NCBI GenBank assembly: GCA_012841305.1
Contig: DUVA01000048.1
Location: forward strand, 1-55,671
DNA: 55,671 bases
Direction: 5' to 3'
Source: Bacillota bacterium
GTDB lineage: Bacteria; Bacillota; SHA-98; UBA4971
The notes beneath the pieces were generated by a model that ran no database searches, was not told the origin of the DNA, and was given only the letters and a program-made list of their open reading frames with translations. The translations under genes were made by a program, and so were the position numbers. How positions within the stretch are numbered: position 1 is the stretch's first letter; every line of letters begins with the position of its first letter. Shown here in pieces: positions 43,303 to 52,121 of this stretch.

Positions 43303-44088
43303 ATGGAACTTGATCAGCTTATAGAAAAGGTTACAGTCGAACTCATGAAGGAATTCAAGCGGGAGCCACAGGATCTGCAGGGCTTGCAATCTTCGCCTGC
43401 GTCGCAGACAGCCTGCGCTTCGCAAGAAATAGCTCGCTTCATTGACCATACGTTGCTCAAACCGGATTCCACACGTGAGCAAATAGTCAGGTTCTGTGAG
43501 GAAGCAAAAGAATACTGCTTTGCTTCCGTCTGTGTGAACCCGACAAATGTGAGCTTGGCCTCGAACCTTCTCAAAAACACACCGGTGAAAGTATGCACAG
43601 TCATAGGGTTTCCCTTAGGCGCAAATACTTCTGTGACTAAGGCAATAGAAACCAGAGATGCAATTGTGAACGGAGCATCCGAAGTAGACATGGTCATTAA
43701 TGTCGGTGCTCTGAAGTCAGGCGATGATAATCAAGTGCTGGCGGATATCGAGGCTGTCGTGGACGCAGCCGGCGGTAAAGCCCTGGTCAAGGTGATTCTG
43801 GAGACTGCCCTTCTTACTGATGAAGAAAAGGTGAAAGGATGCCTGCTGGCAAAACTGGCCGGAGCTGACTTTGTGAAGACATCTACAGGATTCGGCCCCG
43901 GAGGAGCCACTGTTGAAGATATCAGACTCATGCGGAAGGCAGTCGGCTCGGACATGGGTGTGAAAGCCTCAGGAGGCATCCGAGACTATGAATCTATGCT
44001 ACGAATGATACATGCAGGCGCAACTCGGATCGGAGCAAGCGCAGGCGTCAAGATTGTGAAGCAAGCTAGAGAGTCCGAATCCAGGTAG
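43303..44088 (+). CDS. deoC: Deoxyribose-phosphate aldolase with N-terminal helix extension
   Basis: The protein has 261 residues from ATG 43303; GTG 43291 is an in-frame alternative and neither has a clear ribosome site. The aldolase begins near residue 43 ([14 protein letters not shown]). Family motifs are [20 protein letters not shown], the Schiff-base Lys192 in [11 protein letters not shown], and Lys221 in VKASGGIRD. DeoC splits deoxyribose-5-phosphate into acetaldehyde and glyceraldehyde-3-phosphate. The extra ~42 residues start with an amphipathic helix ([17 protein letters not shown]) and a Gln/Ser/Pro/Ala linker, a pattern seen in microcompartment-targeted enzymes. No shell gene is in the window. 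Confidence 0.93.
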   Translation: MELDQLIEKVTVELMKEFKREPQDLQGLQSSPASQTACASQEIARFIDHTLLKPDSTREQIVRFCEEAKEYCFASVCVNPTNVSLASNLLKNTPVKVCTVIGFPLGANTSVTKAIETRDAIVNGASEVDMVINVGALKSGDDNQVLADIEAVVDAAGGKALVKVILETALLTDEEKVKGCLLAKLAGADFVKTSTGFGPGGATVEDIRLMRKAVGSDMGVKASGGIRDYESMLRMIHAGATRIGASAGVKIVKQARESESR

Positions 44089-44112
44089 TCACTGGGTAGT
44101 TCCAATGTGTGC

Positions 44113-44145
44113 GGAAGCAGGGAGGATTTCTTTTTCCCTGCTTCC
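44113..44145 (+). terminator. deoC terminator hairpin
   Basis: GGAAGCAGGGA (44113-44123) pairs perfectly with TCCCTGCTTCC (44135-44145) across an 11-base loop; the T-tract is missing. Confidence 0.68.
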
Positions 44146-44272
44146 TATCATCATCGGCCAACCGGGCTTTCGCAAGGCGTTTGCGTGAGCAATCCCGCTT
44201 GCGGGTTGACCGTGGCCCAATTGCCGCCATCTCTTAGTGGCAGCTAAAGGCTATTATAACCGTATCCGATTT

Positions 44273-44300
44273 TTGTATACACGACAATGCGTGGTATTAT
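44273..44300 (+). promoter_or_regulatory. Possible sigma-A promoter of the chromate transporter pair
   Basis: TTGTAT (44273-44278), 16-base spacer, TATTAT (44295-44300). Four of six and five of six positions match consensus. Confidence 0.35.
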
Positions 44301-44414
44301 GGTGTAGAGACGCAACTGTCCACACCTAGCATGAGTATTATCAGTAGTTGCCGAACCCAAATTGGGCGTTAACAGAGACAGCCACAAAAGCATAAAGGGA
44401 GGCTGCACCTAAGC

Positions 44415-44975
44415 ATGCGATTCTTACTGGAACTTTTCACATCATTCTTTAAAATAGGCGCGTTCACGTTTGGAGGGGGCCATGCCATGGTTCCTCTTAT
44501 CCAAAAAGAAGTCGTAGATGAAAAGGGATGGATTGAGGCAGAAGACTTCATAGACATACTGGCTTTGGCTCAGACTGCTCCCGGCCCTGTGGCTGCCAAT
44601 ACATCAGTTTTTGTAGGATATAAACTTGTCGGTATCCCAGGCGCGGTCTGGGCTCTGGCAGGGACGATACTGCCGTCCTTCATTGTAATTCTTGTTGTTG
44701 CCATGTATTTCACGAAAATTACTGATTCTGCCGTTATAAACGCAGCCTTCTCCGGAATAAGGCCTGCAGTAGTAGCGCTTGTGGTAAGCGCAGCCATTAA
44801 TATCGGCAAGACAGCGCTTCGCGATCTGAAGGGAGTAGGCATTAGTATTCTTGCCTTTCTTGCCGTCACAGTCGGAGGCATACATCCGATACCCGTGATC
44901 TTGGGAAGCGCTGCGCTGGGTTATGCGTTCTTTAGAGATGATAAGATTCCCGGGCTAAACAATCAGGTTGACTGA
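44415..44975 (+). CDS. Chromate transporter, short form, subunit 1
   Basis: The protein has 186 residues from ATG 44415, with GGGAGG upstream. It is a single CHR domain (PF02417): the TSFFKIGAFTFGGGHAMVPLI signature, then EDFIDILALAQTAPGPVAANTSVFVGY, and about five membrane helices. Short CHR proteins are half-size and work as a pair of two different subunits encoded side by side, as here. The pair exports chromate or a related oxyanion; the physiological substrate in anaerobes is unclear. Confidence 0.92.
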   Translation: MRFLLELFTSFFKIGAFTFGGGHAMVPLIQKEVVDEKGWIEAEDFIDILALAQTAPGPVAANTSVFVGYKLVGIPGAVWALAGTILPSFIVILVVAMYFTKITDSAVINAAFSGIRPAVVALVVSAAINIGKTALRDLKGVGISILAFLAVTVGGIHPIPVILGSAALGYAFFRDDKIPGLNNQVD

Positions 44976-45006
44976 CTAATAGGACTTACTAGGGGCTGAC
45001 GAAACA

Positions 45007-45558
45007 ATGACAAGCATTCTATTTAAGCTGCTATTTACTTTTTCAAAAATCGGCCTTTTTACATTTGGCGGAGGATACGCCATGATTCCCCTGATGGAGA
45101 AGGAAATAATACAAGCAAACAAGTGGCTGTCAATGAAGGAATTTGTGGACATCATCGCTATCGCAGAAGTGACTCCCGGGCCTATTGCCGTCAATTCGGC
45201 CACTTATGTAGGCTACAAAATGGCCGGAGTCTGGGGCGCAGCGTTTGCCACGGTAGGCGTGGTCTTACCGTCATTTGTAATAGTCATCTCCTTGGCCTCC
45301 CTATTCCTAAAATACAAGGATGCTCCCGCTGTGAAGGCTATCTCAAAAGGGCTCAGAGCTGCAGTCACGGCAATGATAGCCAGCGCAGCCTTTTCAATGG
45401 CGAAAGCATCCATTATTGATGTGCAAGGTATAGTAATTGTTGGACTAGTATTATTCGGGATATTCAAGATGAAAATACACCCGATAATTTGCATTTTTTT
45501 GGCGGCAGTCCTGGGAATTACCTTATGGGGTGGAATGATGCTTGTCCCCGGTTTGTAG
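45007..45558 (+). CDS. Chromate transporter, short form, subunit 2
   Basis: The protein has 183 residues from ATG 45007, 31 bases after subunit 1. It has the same CHR fold (FTFSKIGLFTFGGGYAMIPLM, VDIIAIAEVTPGPIAVNSATYVGY). Sequence similarity to subunit 1 shows an old duplication; the two are expected to insert with opposite topology and form a heterodimer. No regulator gene of the ChrB type is adjacent. Confidence 0.92.
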   Translation: MTSILFKLLFTFSKIGLFTFGGGYAMIPLMEKEIIQANKWLSMKEFVDIIAIAEVTPGPIAVNSATYVGYKMAGVWGAAFATVGVVLPSFVIVISLASLFLKYKDAPAVKAISKGLRAAVTAMIASAAFSMAKASIIDVQGIVIVGLVLFGIFKMKIHPIICIFLAAVLGITLWGGMMLVPGL

Positions 45559-45628
45559 CTATGTCACATATGCCCAGCCTTTGTGGGGAAACATAAAAGG
45601 TGACAAGTGAACAAGGAGGGGACTTTCA

Positions 45629-45922
45629 GTGCCGGCCAGGAAGAAAAGACCTGCTAAAGCTAGGGCTAAACGCCCATTGGATTCGCTGAAATACGAAGTT
45701 GCCAGGGAACTCGACCTTCCCAAAGAGGTATTTGAGGAGGGTTATTGGGGGAATCTGTCTTCCAGGCAGTGTGGAGCCGTGGGCGGCCAGATGGTCAAAA
45801 GAATGATAGAGGCTGCTCAAAAGGCCATCGCTGAGGAAGCAGCAGCTCAAGCCATAGCGGGATTCCGATCCGGTTTAGGGCTTCCTCCGGAAACAGACGT
45901 GGAGATACCGTCTGAATTGTAG
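45629..45922 (+). CDS. Alpha/beta-type small acid-soluble spore protein (SASP) 1
   Basis: The protein has 97 residues from GTG 45629, 7 bases after AAGGAGGGG. The N-terminus is a long Lys/Arg/Ala stretch. The germination-protease site is in LKYEVARELDLP, and the DNA-binding part has GYWGNLSSRQCGAVGGQMVKRMIEAAQ, the GG.MV signature of the family. SASPs coat spore DNA in the forespore and are degraded on germination. A Cys in the conserved CGAVGG is shared with SASP 2. It is longer at both ends than Bacillus SASPs of ~60-70 residues. No clear sigma-G promoter was found. Confidence 0.93.
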   Translation: MPARKKRPAKARAKRPLDSLKYEVARELDLPKEVFEEGYWGNLSSRQCGAVGGQMVKRMIEAAQKAIAEEAAAQAIAGFRSGLGLPPETDVEIPSEL

Positions 45923-45934
45923 AGCATCCACCGG

Positions 45935-45977
45935 CTGGGCACAGAAACCTCAATCTGTGCCCGGTTACCTTTTTTTA
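45935..45977 (+). terminator. Rho-independent terminator after SASP 1
   Basis: CTGGGCACAG (45935-45944) pairs with CTGTGCCCGG (45955-45964) with one wobble, followed by TTACCTTTTTTTATTT. Confidence 0.85.
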
Positions 45978-46158
45978 TTTCATTACAACAGTTGCCAGCA
46001 CTGCCACAATTACTCAGGTATGCTCCTCGGCACCTGCTATCCAATAGAGACGACCAGATATACTAATTATGACCGATACTCTCCATCGGTTTCCTAGCAT
46101 ACCTTCATGCATTTGTGTGACACTATAAGCAGAAAAGCGTGGAGGGTGGTGAAATATA

Positions 46159-46503
46159 ATGGCACGTGGCTCACGTAGAAGGAATCGCCCGGTTGTCCCT
46201 GAGGCCCTTGCAGCGCTTGATAGGTTTAAGTACGAAATTGCAAACGAACTGAACCTGCCTGGCAATATCATAAACACGGGATACTGGGGGAACTTGCCTT
46301 CAGCTCAATGTGGCGCAGTCGGCGGACAGATGGTTCGCAGGATGATAGAGGCTGCCCAGCGGTCGCTGATAGAAGGCACTATGGCCGGAGTCAAAGCAGG
46401 ATTCCAGGCCGGCCTCACCCAGCAAGGCGTCACCCAGTCCTTCACTCAGACCGGCTATGGAGCGGGGCAGACAGGTTATAATGAACCTATCCAGCCTGTA
46501 TAA
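46159..46503 (+). CDS. Alpha/beta-type small acid-soluble spore protein (SASP) 2
   Basis: The protein has 114 residues from ATG 46159, after GGAGGGTGGTG. The protease site is FKYEIANELNLP and the DNA-binding signature GYWGNLPSAQCGAVGGQMVRRMIEAAQ. It is a paralogue of SASP 1 but carries a 35-residue Gln/Gly/Thr-rich tail (SFTQTGYGAGQTGYNEP) that is unusual for the family. It has its own terminator, so the two SASP genes are separate units. Confidence 0.93.
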   Translation: MARGSRRRNRPVVPEALAALDRFKYEIANELNLPGNIINTGYWGNLPSAQCGAVGGQMVRRMIEAAQRSLIEGTMAGVKAGFQAGLTQQGVTQSFTQTGYGAGQTGYNEPIQPV

Positions 46504-46536
46504 ATCATAGATATACGAGGCAGTAAGCATATGAAG

Positions 46537-46561
46537 CAGGCCGTCTCAAAAGGACGGCCTG
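46537..46561 (+). terminator. Terminator hairpin after SASP 2
   Basis: CAGGCCGTC (46537-46545) pairs perfectly with GACGGCCTG (46553-46561) across a 7-base loop. Confidence 0.7.
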
Positions 46562-46659
46562 TGGTTCCTCCACACATACACATAAGTCCGGAAGCGTTTT
46601 ACGAGAGGGCATAAATCGTGTAATACGTCCCAAATGTATAATACATTCCCAATTCAGTA

Positions 46660-47523
46660 TCAGCAGTAATAAAACTGAAATCCAATGAGTCCCGGACCCA
46701 CGTGGGTGCCGATTATCGGTCCGATTTCTATTGGCTGCGCTCCAATACCGGGGAATTGCTCCTCCAAGGATCTTGCGACTTCATCAGCTTTTTCCCGGTT
46801 ATCAGCATATGCTATGGCAATGTTTGTCGGAAGTCGCTCCCCGCCTCCTTCGGCTATCATGAGATCCGTGATTCTCCTCAAGGCACGCTTCTCAGTTCTG
46901 ACTTGCTCAAGGACTTCAATTCGTCCTTCATCACGCACAAAATGAAGAATAGGTTTGACCTGCAAGAGAGATCCTATCACTGCTTTGGCGCCTGACAGAC
47001 GGCCTCCTTTATGCAGAAACATAAGATCATTGACGACGAAGAGAGTCCTCATAGAGTCCATGACTTCGTGCACGCGGTTTATGATCTCTTCCTTATTATT
47101 ACCTGCTTCAGCCAACGCTACGGCTTCTTTCACGATGAAACCGAGGGCAGGCCCGGTTTGCTTTGAGTCAATAACGACTATGTCAGCGTCCATGTCTTCT
47201 ATCATTCCGGCTGCGGTGGAGGCGGAGTTGACAGTTCCGCTGATGCCGCTTGAAATGTGTATGGAAATAATGGTATTGGCGCCTTCTTCCAAGAGGCGCT
47301 TGTAAGTCCCAAGAAAGTCACCTGATGATGGCTGTGAAGTGGTGGGAAGCTCTTGTACCTTTCTCAATCTGGCATAGAAATCGCGATTAGTGATTTCAAC
47401 ACCTTCTTTGCAGACTTCTGATTCTATGTTAACAAGTAAAGGCACAACGGCAACATTGTGAGCTTCACGCCAGTCATCGGGCAAAGCGGCTGTACTGTCC
47501 GTAACGATTCTAATGGAATTCAT
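46660..47523 (-). CDS. DegV family fatty-acid-binding protein
   Basis: The protein has 287 residues; ATG 47523 follows AAAGGAGG. DegV proteins bind fatty acids; related FakB proteins present them to the kinase FakA. The pattern is clear: RIVTDSTAALPDDW at the start, LPTTSQPSSGDFL, ISIHISSGISGTVNSA with the carboxylate-binding Ser, LMFLHKGGRLSGAKA, and IIGTHVGPGLIGFQFYY at the end. No fakA is adjacent. It is a single-gene unit. Confidence 0.95.
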   Translation of the reverse strand: MNSIRIVTDSTAALPDDWREAHNVAVVPLLVNIESEVCKEGVEITNRDFYARLRKVQELPTTSQPSSGDFLGTYKRLLEEGANTIISIHISSGISGTVNSASTAAGMIEDMDADIVVIDSKQTGPALGFIVKEAVALAEAGNNKEEIINRVHEVMDSMRTLFVVNDLMFLHKGGRLSGAKAVIGSLLQVKPILHFVRDEGRIEVLEQVRTEKRALRRITDLMIAEGGGERLPTNIAIAYADNREKADEVARSLEEQFPGIGAQPIEIGPIIGTHVGPGLIGFQFYYC

Positions 47524-47830
47524 GACATATCCTCCTTTTTGCCCAAAATGCCATTAATTTGCATGTATTCTTTTTGGTACAAAAATATTCTTCGTCATCT
47601 TGCCCTTAAATCCTTCACTTTAAACTTTTCTTCCTATTCAAGAGTATTTTGGAACTTCGTCGGAAAGTCATTACTAGAATTAGCAGGCATGGACGATGCC
47701 AAACTTTCATCAAAACATGAGCCATAGACTCTTAAGAAATCCCGAGAAGGGAGAAAATACAATTGAGATCCACGGGGTATAGTAGTAAAGGACGCACAGC
47801 GGCACAAAAAGTGTGCGAAGGGGGAGTATC
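47524..47830. other. Intergenic region between divergent genes
   Basis: This 307-base, partly A/T-rich gap separates degV from the zinc-ribbon gene. No hairpin, clear promoter or repeat is recognised. Confidence 0.45.
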
Positions 47831-48025
47831 ATGAAGAATAACGAATGCGGAAAACATCCTCACATGCCTGACAATGCAGAAAGCAGCGTAAAGTGCAAGC
47901 AATGTGGAAACATGGTTAATGTCGGCGATATGTCATCAGAAGGGATGGTATCTTGTCCGGTTTGCGGAGCATCAGTGAGCTCCTGGGACACTTTGAAATC
48001 TGAGGTTTCAAACGAAGATTACTAG
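47831..48025 (+). CDS. Small zinc-ribbon protein
   Basis: The protein has 64 residues from ATG 47831, after GGGGGAG; the in-frame start at 47813 lacks a site. Two cysteine pairs, CKQC and CPVC, are about 20 residues apart in a zinc-ribbon arrangement, with an additional Cys/His-containing ECGKHPHMPD start and an acidic tail. It is probably a small zinc-binding or rubredoxin-like protein of unknown role. It converges on the Amidase_6 gene. Confidence 0.68.
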   Translation: MKNNECGKHPHMPDNAESSVKCKQCGNMVNVGDMSSEGMVSCPVCGASVSSWDTLKSEVSNEDY

Positions 48026-48047
48026 GTTATCAGTGTATTTAGGGGGC

Positions 48048-49298
48048 TTACATAACAATCTTCAACAGCCAAAATATCGTGCTGGAATCCCATCCCAGAT
48101 CCCATGGGACATGATAACGGTCAGCGGTATGAGAGTTCACTAGCAGGTATAAGCCGGAGTCTGCGCCGACGACTACCGCAAAATGCGCAATCCTGCCGTT
48201 TTCCTCATAGGCAATGAGGTCTCCTCTGTTGAGCGCCCCTATGGCCCCTGCGGGGTGTGCTTCGCTGGTTGTTATTAGGTCAGCATATGTGCCGCGGGCG
48301 AGCCTTTGAGCTCGTCCGCTGCTCAACAAGAAACTAAGCAAACTCGATGCCTGGGCCCAAGCAGACGTCGCTCCCGCGGCGTGTCCGTACGGAGCATACC
48401 TCCAAGCATAAGTCATAGGAAGATTGCCGGCTTCTGCATCACCTAACACTTGGGACGCGAAATTCGTGCAATCACCTCCAAGGCCTGTGTAGTTCTTATA
48501 TGCAGGGTTATACTTGCGGTTATTGCCGCAGCCCCATGCTAACCCACAATACTTGTTTGCATAGGCGACTGCGTTCTCTCTATTATAGAGGTAAGCACGT
48601 TCTTTGGCGTCCGCTTCGTCAGTGGTTCCGGACAGATTTCCCGACGCGTATGGCGATGAATATGCTGAAGCAGGAATGGCTGTAAGCTGTGGGAACATGA
48701 AATCATCCGATGATGTGACATATATCTCAAAGGATGAACCAAGTGCAGTCGCTGAGCTTATGGAGCTTGCATCTACGTCCAAGGGATCTAAATACCAATC
48801 CCGTCTGATGACCCATTCCCCGTCTTTGAATGTAAGCTCCAGCAAGTGTTCGGTACCAATGCCGAAGTAGTCTGGTTCGGACTCAGATACGGATTCATGT
48901 TTGTAGCAGATTCTGACGCTCTCATCCAGCTCGATCCAGGCGGTAGTCCCTTTGAGTTCTATTGAGGTGATTCTAAACTGAACCTCAGTATCGAGAAACC
49001 TGATACTACGGGCAGCGCTCCACGCTTGAAGGTACGCACTCCTTCTGGTTTCATGCTCAAAAGCCCACTGTCCGTAACGGGAATCAAGATCATAATGGGA
49101 CATCAACGTGTCTGTGTCTCCGTTGACAATAGCCTTAGCCCTGCCGGTAAGAAGCATGTCAAGGCGCATGTTAATTACTCTTTCCAGAGATAAAGGTATC
49201 CCTGCAACCGGTCGATGAGGGATACCTTTTAATGTTATCACAATACTGATGACGGCAATTAGGCCCAGTAAAAGTCTTCTTCCATATAACACATACAT
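48048..49298 (-). CDS. Membrane-anchored protein with Amidase_6 domain
   Basis: The protein has 416 residues from ATG 49298. A signal anchor (about 7-24) precedes an extracytoplasmic NTF2-like middle region (about 45-170, with SHYDLDSRYGQWAFEHE) and the C-terminal Amidase_6 domain (PF12671, about 240-410). The domain shows YNRENAVAYANKYC, LGGDCTNFASQVL with the likely catalytic Cys, IAHFAVVVG with the His, and NSHTADRYHVPW. The domain is predicted to be a CHAP/NlpC-like cysteine hydrolase of cell-wall peptides. The layout is common in Clostridia; the substrate is inferred. It lies 21 bases after the small HTH gene, so the two are an operon. Confidence 0.87.
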   Translation of the reverse strand: MYVLYGRRLLLGLIAVISIVITLKGIPHRPVAGIPLSLERVINMRLDMLLTGRAKAIVNGDTDTLMSHYDLDSRYGQWAFEHETRRSAYLQAWSAARSIRFLDTEVQFRITSIELKGTTAWIELDESVRICYKHESVSESEPDYFGIGTEHLLELTFKDGEWVIRRDWYLDPLDVDASSISSATALGSSFEIYVTSSDDFMFPQLTAIPASAYSSPYASGNLSGTTDEADAKERAYLYNRENAVAYANKYCGLAWGCGNNRKYNPAYKNYTGLGGDCTNFASQVLGDAEAGNLPMTYAWRYAPYGHAAGATSAWAQASSLLSFLLSSGRAQRLARGTYADLITTSEAHPAGAIGALNRGDLIAYEENGRIAHFAVVVGADSGLYLLVNSHTADRYHVPWDLGWDSSTIFWLLKIVM

Positions 49299-49319
49299 TT
49301 CAATTCCCTTTACTTGCCC

Positions 49320-49496
49320 TTACTTGCTTGGCATCCCACGGTTAAGTGCGCTTATAATTAATCTTGCTTGTTGCGGACGGAGTTTCACAACACCTAATTC
49401 CGCCTTAACTACAAGTTCAAAAGGGATTCCTGTGCGTATCGAAAGCTCTTTGGCGCTTATGCCCGCCTTTTGCCTGAGCTTCAATAAAGTGGTCAT
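49320..49496 (-). CDS. Small XRE-type helix-turn-helix protein
   Basis: The protein has 58 residues from ATG 49496, 9 bases after GGGAGAGG; ATG 49505 is too close to that site. It is essentially one HTH domain: LLKLRQKAGISAKELSIRTG, then IPFELVVKAELGVVKLRPQQ. It has no dimerisation or sensor part. As the first gene before the Amidase_6 gene it may control this small operon, which is inference. Confidence 0.72.
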   Translation of the reverse strand: MTTLLKLRQKAGISAKELSIRTGIPFELVVKAELGVVKLRPQQARLIISALNRGMPSK

Positions 49497-49615
49497 GTTG
49501 CCCATCCTCTCCCTACATGGCTTATACTACCAGTATAGTGAGGATGTCCCTTTTTTATGCCAAGTCAAATATATAAAGGTTTTGATCTCTTTCCATATGC
49601 GGCAAGCCGAAGCTC

Positions 49616-50107
49616 CTAACCGGCTGAAGGCACTTCCTCCGCCAGTTCTCTTACGCGGGTGTCTGCCAGTCTGTCACCGAGTCTCTTCCCTTCCGGATCC
49701 GTAAACACCAACGCAATTTCAATAATGCCGATGATGGTAGTTACGCCTGTCAACAGAGACCAACTGGACCATGCCAGTGCTCGATAAGACAGCAACGAAA
49801 TTACGAATGACAGAAGCTGTCCTATTGCCAGAGGCCAGTTACGTCTGGCGGACAATTGAATATCCACATCACTGCCACCCGGTCCTACAACCTCGAGACG
49901 CATAACCCTTTTACCAATACTTTGGTTCTTCCACGCCGGATCCTTCAGTAGTTCAAACATTATGGCGTCCTTAACTAGGATATACGCGCCCCCAATCAGA
50001 GACCCTATTCCGCGAAACGGGATAATACTTGACACCACCGCTGCTATAACTGTATCAATTAGTGCCGCAATAAGTCGTTTGCCCAAATCAGCCTTTCCCT
50101 TTCCCAA
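49616..50107 (-). CDS. RDD-family membrane protein
   Basis: The protein has 163 residues from TTG 50107, 5 bases after AAGGGGTGAG. The RDD signature is present: LGKRLIAALIDTVIAA with the Arg and two Asp-type positions, WKNQSIGKRVMRLEVV, and a final GKRLGDRLADTRV. Three membrane helices are expected. RDD proteins are proposed transporters or small-molecule exporters, and the role here is unknown. A GTCGT/ACGAC inverted repeat (50126-50142) lies just upstream. Confidence 0.87.
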   Translation of the reverse strand: MGKGKADLGKRLIAALIDTVIAAVVSSIIPFRGIGSLIGGAYILVKDAIMFELLKDPAWKNQSIGKRVMRLEVVGPGGSDVDIQLSARRNWPLAIGQLLSFVISLLSYRALAWSSWSLLTGVTTIIGIIEIALVFTDPEGKRLGDRLADTRVRELAEEVPSAG

Positions 50108-50458
50108 GAGAACTCACCCCTTTTTGTCGTCATACTAACGACATTATTCACCTTTCAACAGATTTATCCTTCCAGAAACTTCATGTGAGTCCGAATATTT
50201 CCTCAACAAAACACTTATGCGAAGTATCGCAGAGCGACATGTCGAGAAGCGACTTATGGCAAAACGAAGCCACCCGGAGACAGGTATGACGTTTGCCATA
50301 TTCAGTGGTAATCTCCTGACATATGCGGGGTTTAGCAGGTATTTGCATTTCAGCATTGAATTTATTCTATTGACAAGTAATGGACTCTGCACGATTATTG
50401 TGTGGGCTTATTCTGCGCGACTATTCTCTGCGATTACAAGGGGGCGCATATTGAGGCA
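50108..50458. other. Intergenic region between divergent RDD and GHL10 genes
   Basis: It contains a short inverted repeat (GTCGT 50126-50130, ACGAC 50138-50142) near the RDD start. The remaining ~300 bases show nothing recognisable. Confidence 0.45.
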
Positions 50459-51736
50459 GTGAAACAGTTCGTCATCAGGATGATTAAAGGCTTTGAGCAG
50501 GCAAGCTCAAAATATCATATACCCTTTTTGATGGCTGTCTTATTAATAGCCGGAGGGGCTTTATGTATCATGGCCGGAACCGATGTGCATCCGGAGGCTG
50601 CAATGAATGAAGAGTTCCGAGGGCTGTGGGTTGTACGCACAAGCATGCAATCTCAAGAATCAATTGAGCAGGTGATCGAGAGAGCTGTAGAAAGCAATTT
50701 CAACGCCATCTTAGTCCAGGTCAATGGGCGCGGGGAAGCGTATTATGAAAGTGACATCGTGCCCAGGATGCCGGATGTGCCTGAAGGATTTGATCCTCTG
50801 GCGTTTTGCATCCAAAAGGCCCATGCTGCAGGCATAGAGGTGCACGCATGGATCAATGCTTTTACTGTAGGTGTGTTAGGGCGTAGTGATTATCAAGAGA
50901 AGCATGTGCTTAGTCAGCATCCTGAGTGGTCACTGGTAGATCTCGACCAGGTTTCGACCTTTGATTATACCCCGGGGACGGCCAGGGGTGAACTTGTTTC
51001 AGTGATGCTGGATCCTGCAATAGAGGGCGTAAAGGAGTACGTCCGTGAGGTGTTCATGGAGGTAGTCACTAACTACGATGTGGACGGTGTCCATTTCGAC
51101 TACATTAGATATCCCGGTAAGAAGTATGGGTATGGCCAAGAGGCTAGGGATGGGTTCAGAGAACTCACAGGCTATGATCCGCTGGACCTTGTAAAGCAGC
51201 CGGAGGCCTTGCGCGGCACAATCATAGATGGGAACGACCTCTTTGAGAGTCTCAGCGATAGGTGGGACGAGTTTCGCTGTGAGCAAGTGACTGAGGTGGT
51301 GCGGAGAGTCTATCAAGATGTTAAGCGGGCAAAGCCTGATGTAGTAGTGTCTTGTGCTGTGTTCCCCGATGCGGATCAGTCTCGTGCCTTGAGAATGCAG
51401 GATTGGCGGAGCTGGATTCAAGAAGGCATTGTAGACTTCGTAGTGCCAATGGCGTATACGCCGGATACCCAGAAGTTCATAGGCCATATCAGAACGGCTG
51501 TGGAAACGCCGCCCGGCGGAAAGGCTTTGGCCGGTGTCGGGGTTTATCTTATGCTGGACGATCCCAAGGACTGCATAGAAAAGATTGATGCTGCAAGGGA
51601 ACTTGGAACACCTGGGATAGTCCTATTTTCATACGATTCCATCAAGGAAAGGACAGGCTATTGGGAAGCTTTGGCGCGCGGTCCATTCAGTGATCAGGCA
51701 ACGGCCCCGAAAATGATCCGCCAGGCCTCAGACTGA
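50459..51736 (+). CDS. Secreted/anchored GHL10 (DUF187) family glycoside hydrolase
   Basis: The protein has 425 residues from GTG 50459. The frame is open back to 50402, but those codons have no ribosome site, and AAGGGGG stands 14 bases before GTG 50459, so the start is uncertain. A signal anchor (about 21-41) is followed by a GHL10 barrel of the Bacillus YngK type: EFRGLWVVRTSMQSQE, FNAILVQVNGRGEAYY, GIEVHAWINAF, and the acidic VDGVHFDYIRYPGKKYG, ending with GTPGIVLFSYDSI. GHL10 proteins are thought to cleave glycans at the cell surface, possibly peptidoglycan. It is a single-gene unit. Confidence 0.88.
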   Translation: MKQFVIRMIKGFEQASSKYHIPFLMAVLLIAGGALCIMAGTDVHPEAAMNEEFRGLWVVRTSMQSQESIEQVIERAVESNFNAILVQVNGRGEAYYESDIVPRMPDVPEGFDPLAFCIQKAHAAGIEVHAWINAFTVGVLGRSDYQEKHVLSQHPEWSLVDLDQVSTFDYTPGTARGELVSVMLDPAIEGVKEYVREVFMEVVTNYDVDGVHFDYIRYPGKKYGYGQEARDGFRELTGYDPLDLVKQPEALRGTIIDGNDLFESLSDRWDEFRCEQVTEVVRRVYQDVKRAKPDVVVSCAVFPDADQSRALRMQDWRSWIQEGIVDFVVPMAYTPDTQKFIGHIRTAVETPPGGKALAGVGVYLMLDDPKDCIEKIDAARELGTPGIVLFSYDSIKERTGYWEALARGPFSDQATAPKMIRQASD

Positions 51737-52121
51737 CTAATCGGCGTGTCCTACAGTCTGTCTGATCATGTTCTTCACAGAAGGCAGCTCGCGGTGAACG
51801 ACATTCCATACTGTTCAATTGCCTGAATGCAATCTAGTATGTGGTGAAGGTAGACGGTGTCATCTTCCATAGCTCTACTGACTCCCGCACAATGTTATCT
51901 CGCGCATTTGAGTGTACCGCTTTTTTAGTCATTGTGAACTTACCTGCTTAACAGGGTTTCAAGCTTATCTTTTAGTAAGTGCCTAAGGGCTTCCACATAG
52001 GGTGGTGCCGACTACATAGAATGCTGCCGGCCAGTCATCTACACAGAATTATCTACATTCCAATTTGCACTTCCTTGCAAAACACGTGTGGGAAGTGCAT
52101 GCGTGCCGTCGCTCTGAAGAG

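Larger units (their letters stand above)
44089..44414. other. Intergenic region with terminator and possible promoter
   Basis: It contains the deoC hairpin (44113-44145) and a moderate sigma-A-like promoter (44273-44300) before the chromate transporter pair. Nothing else is recognised. Confidence 0.5.

Noticed and set aside
45559-45628. Sigma-G promoter ahead of SASP 1
   Set aside because: CATAAAA resembles a sigma-G -10, but no TGAATA-like -35 lies 17-18 bases upstream.
50126-50142. CATACTA within the GTCGT/ACGAC inverted repeat as a sigma-G -10
   Set aside because: No -35 partner, and the nearest plus-strand gene is more than 300 bases away.
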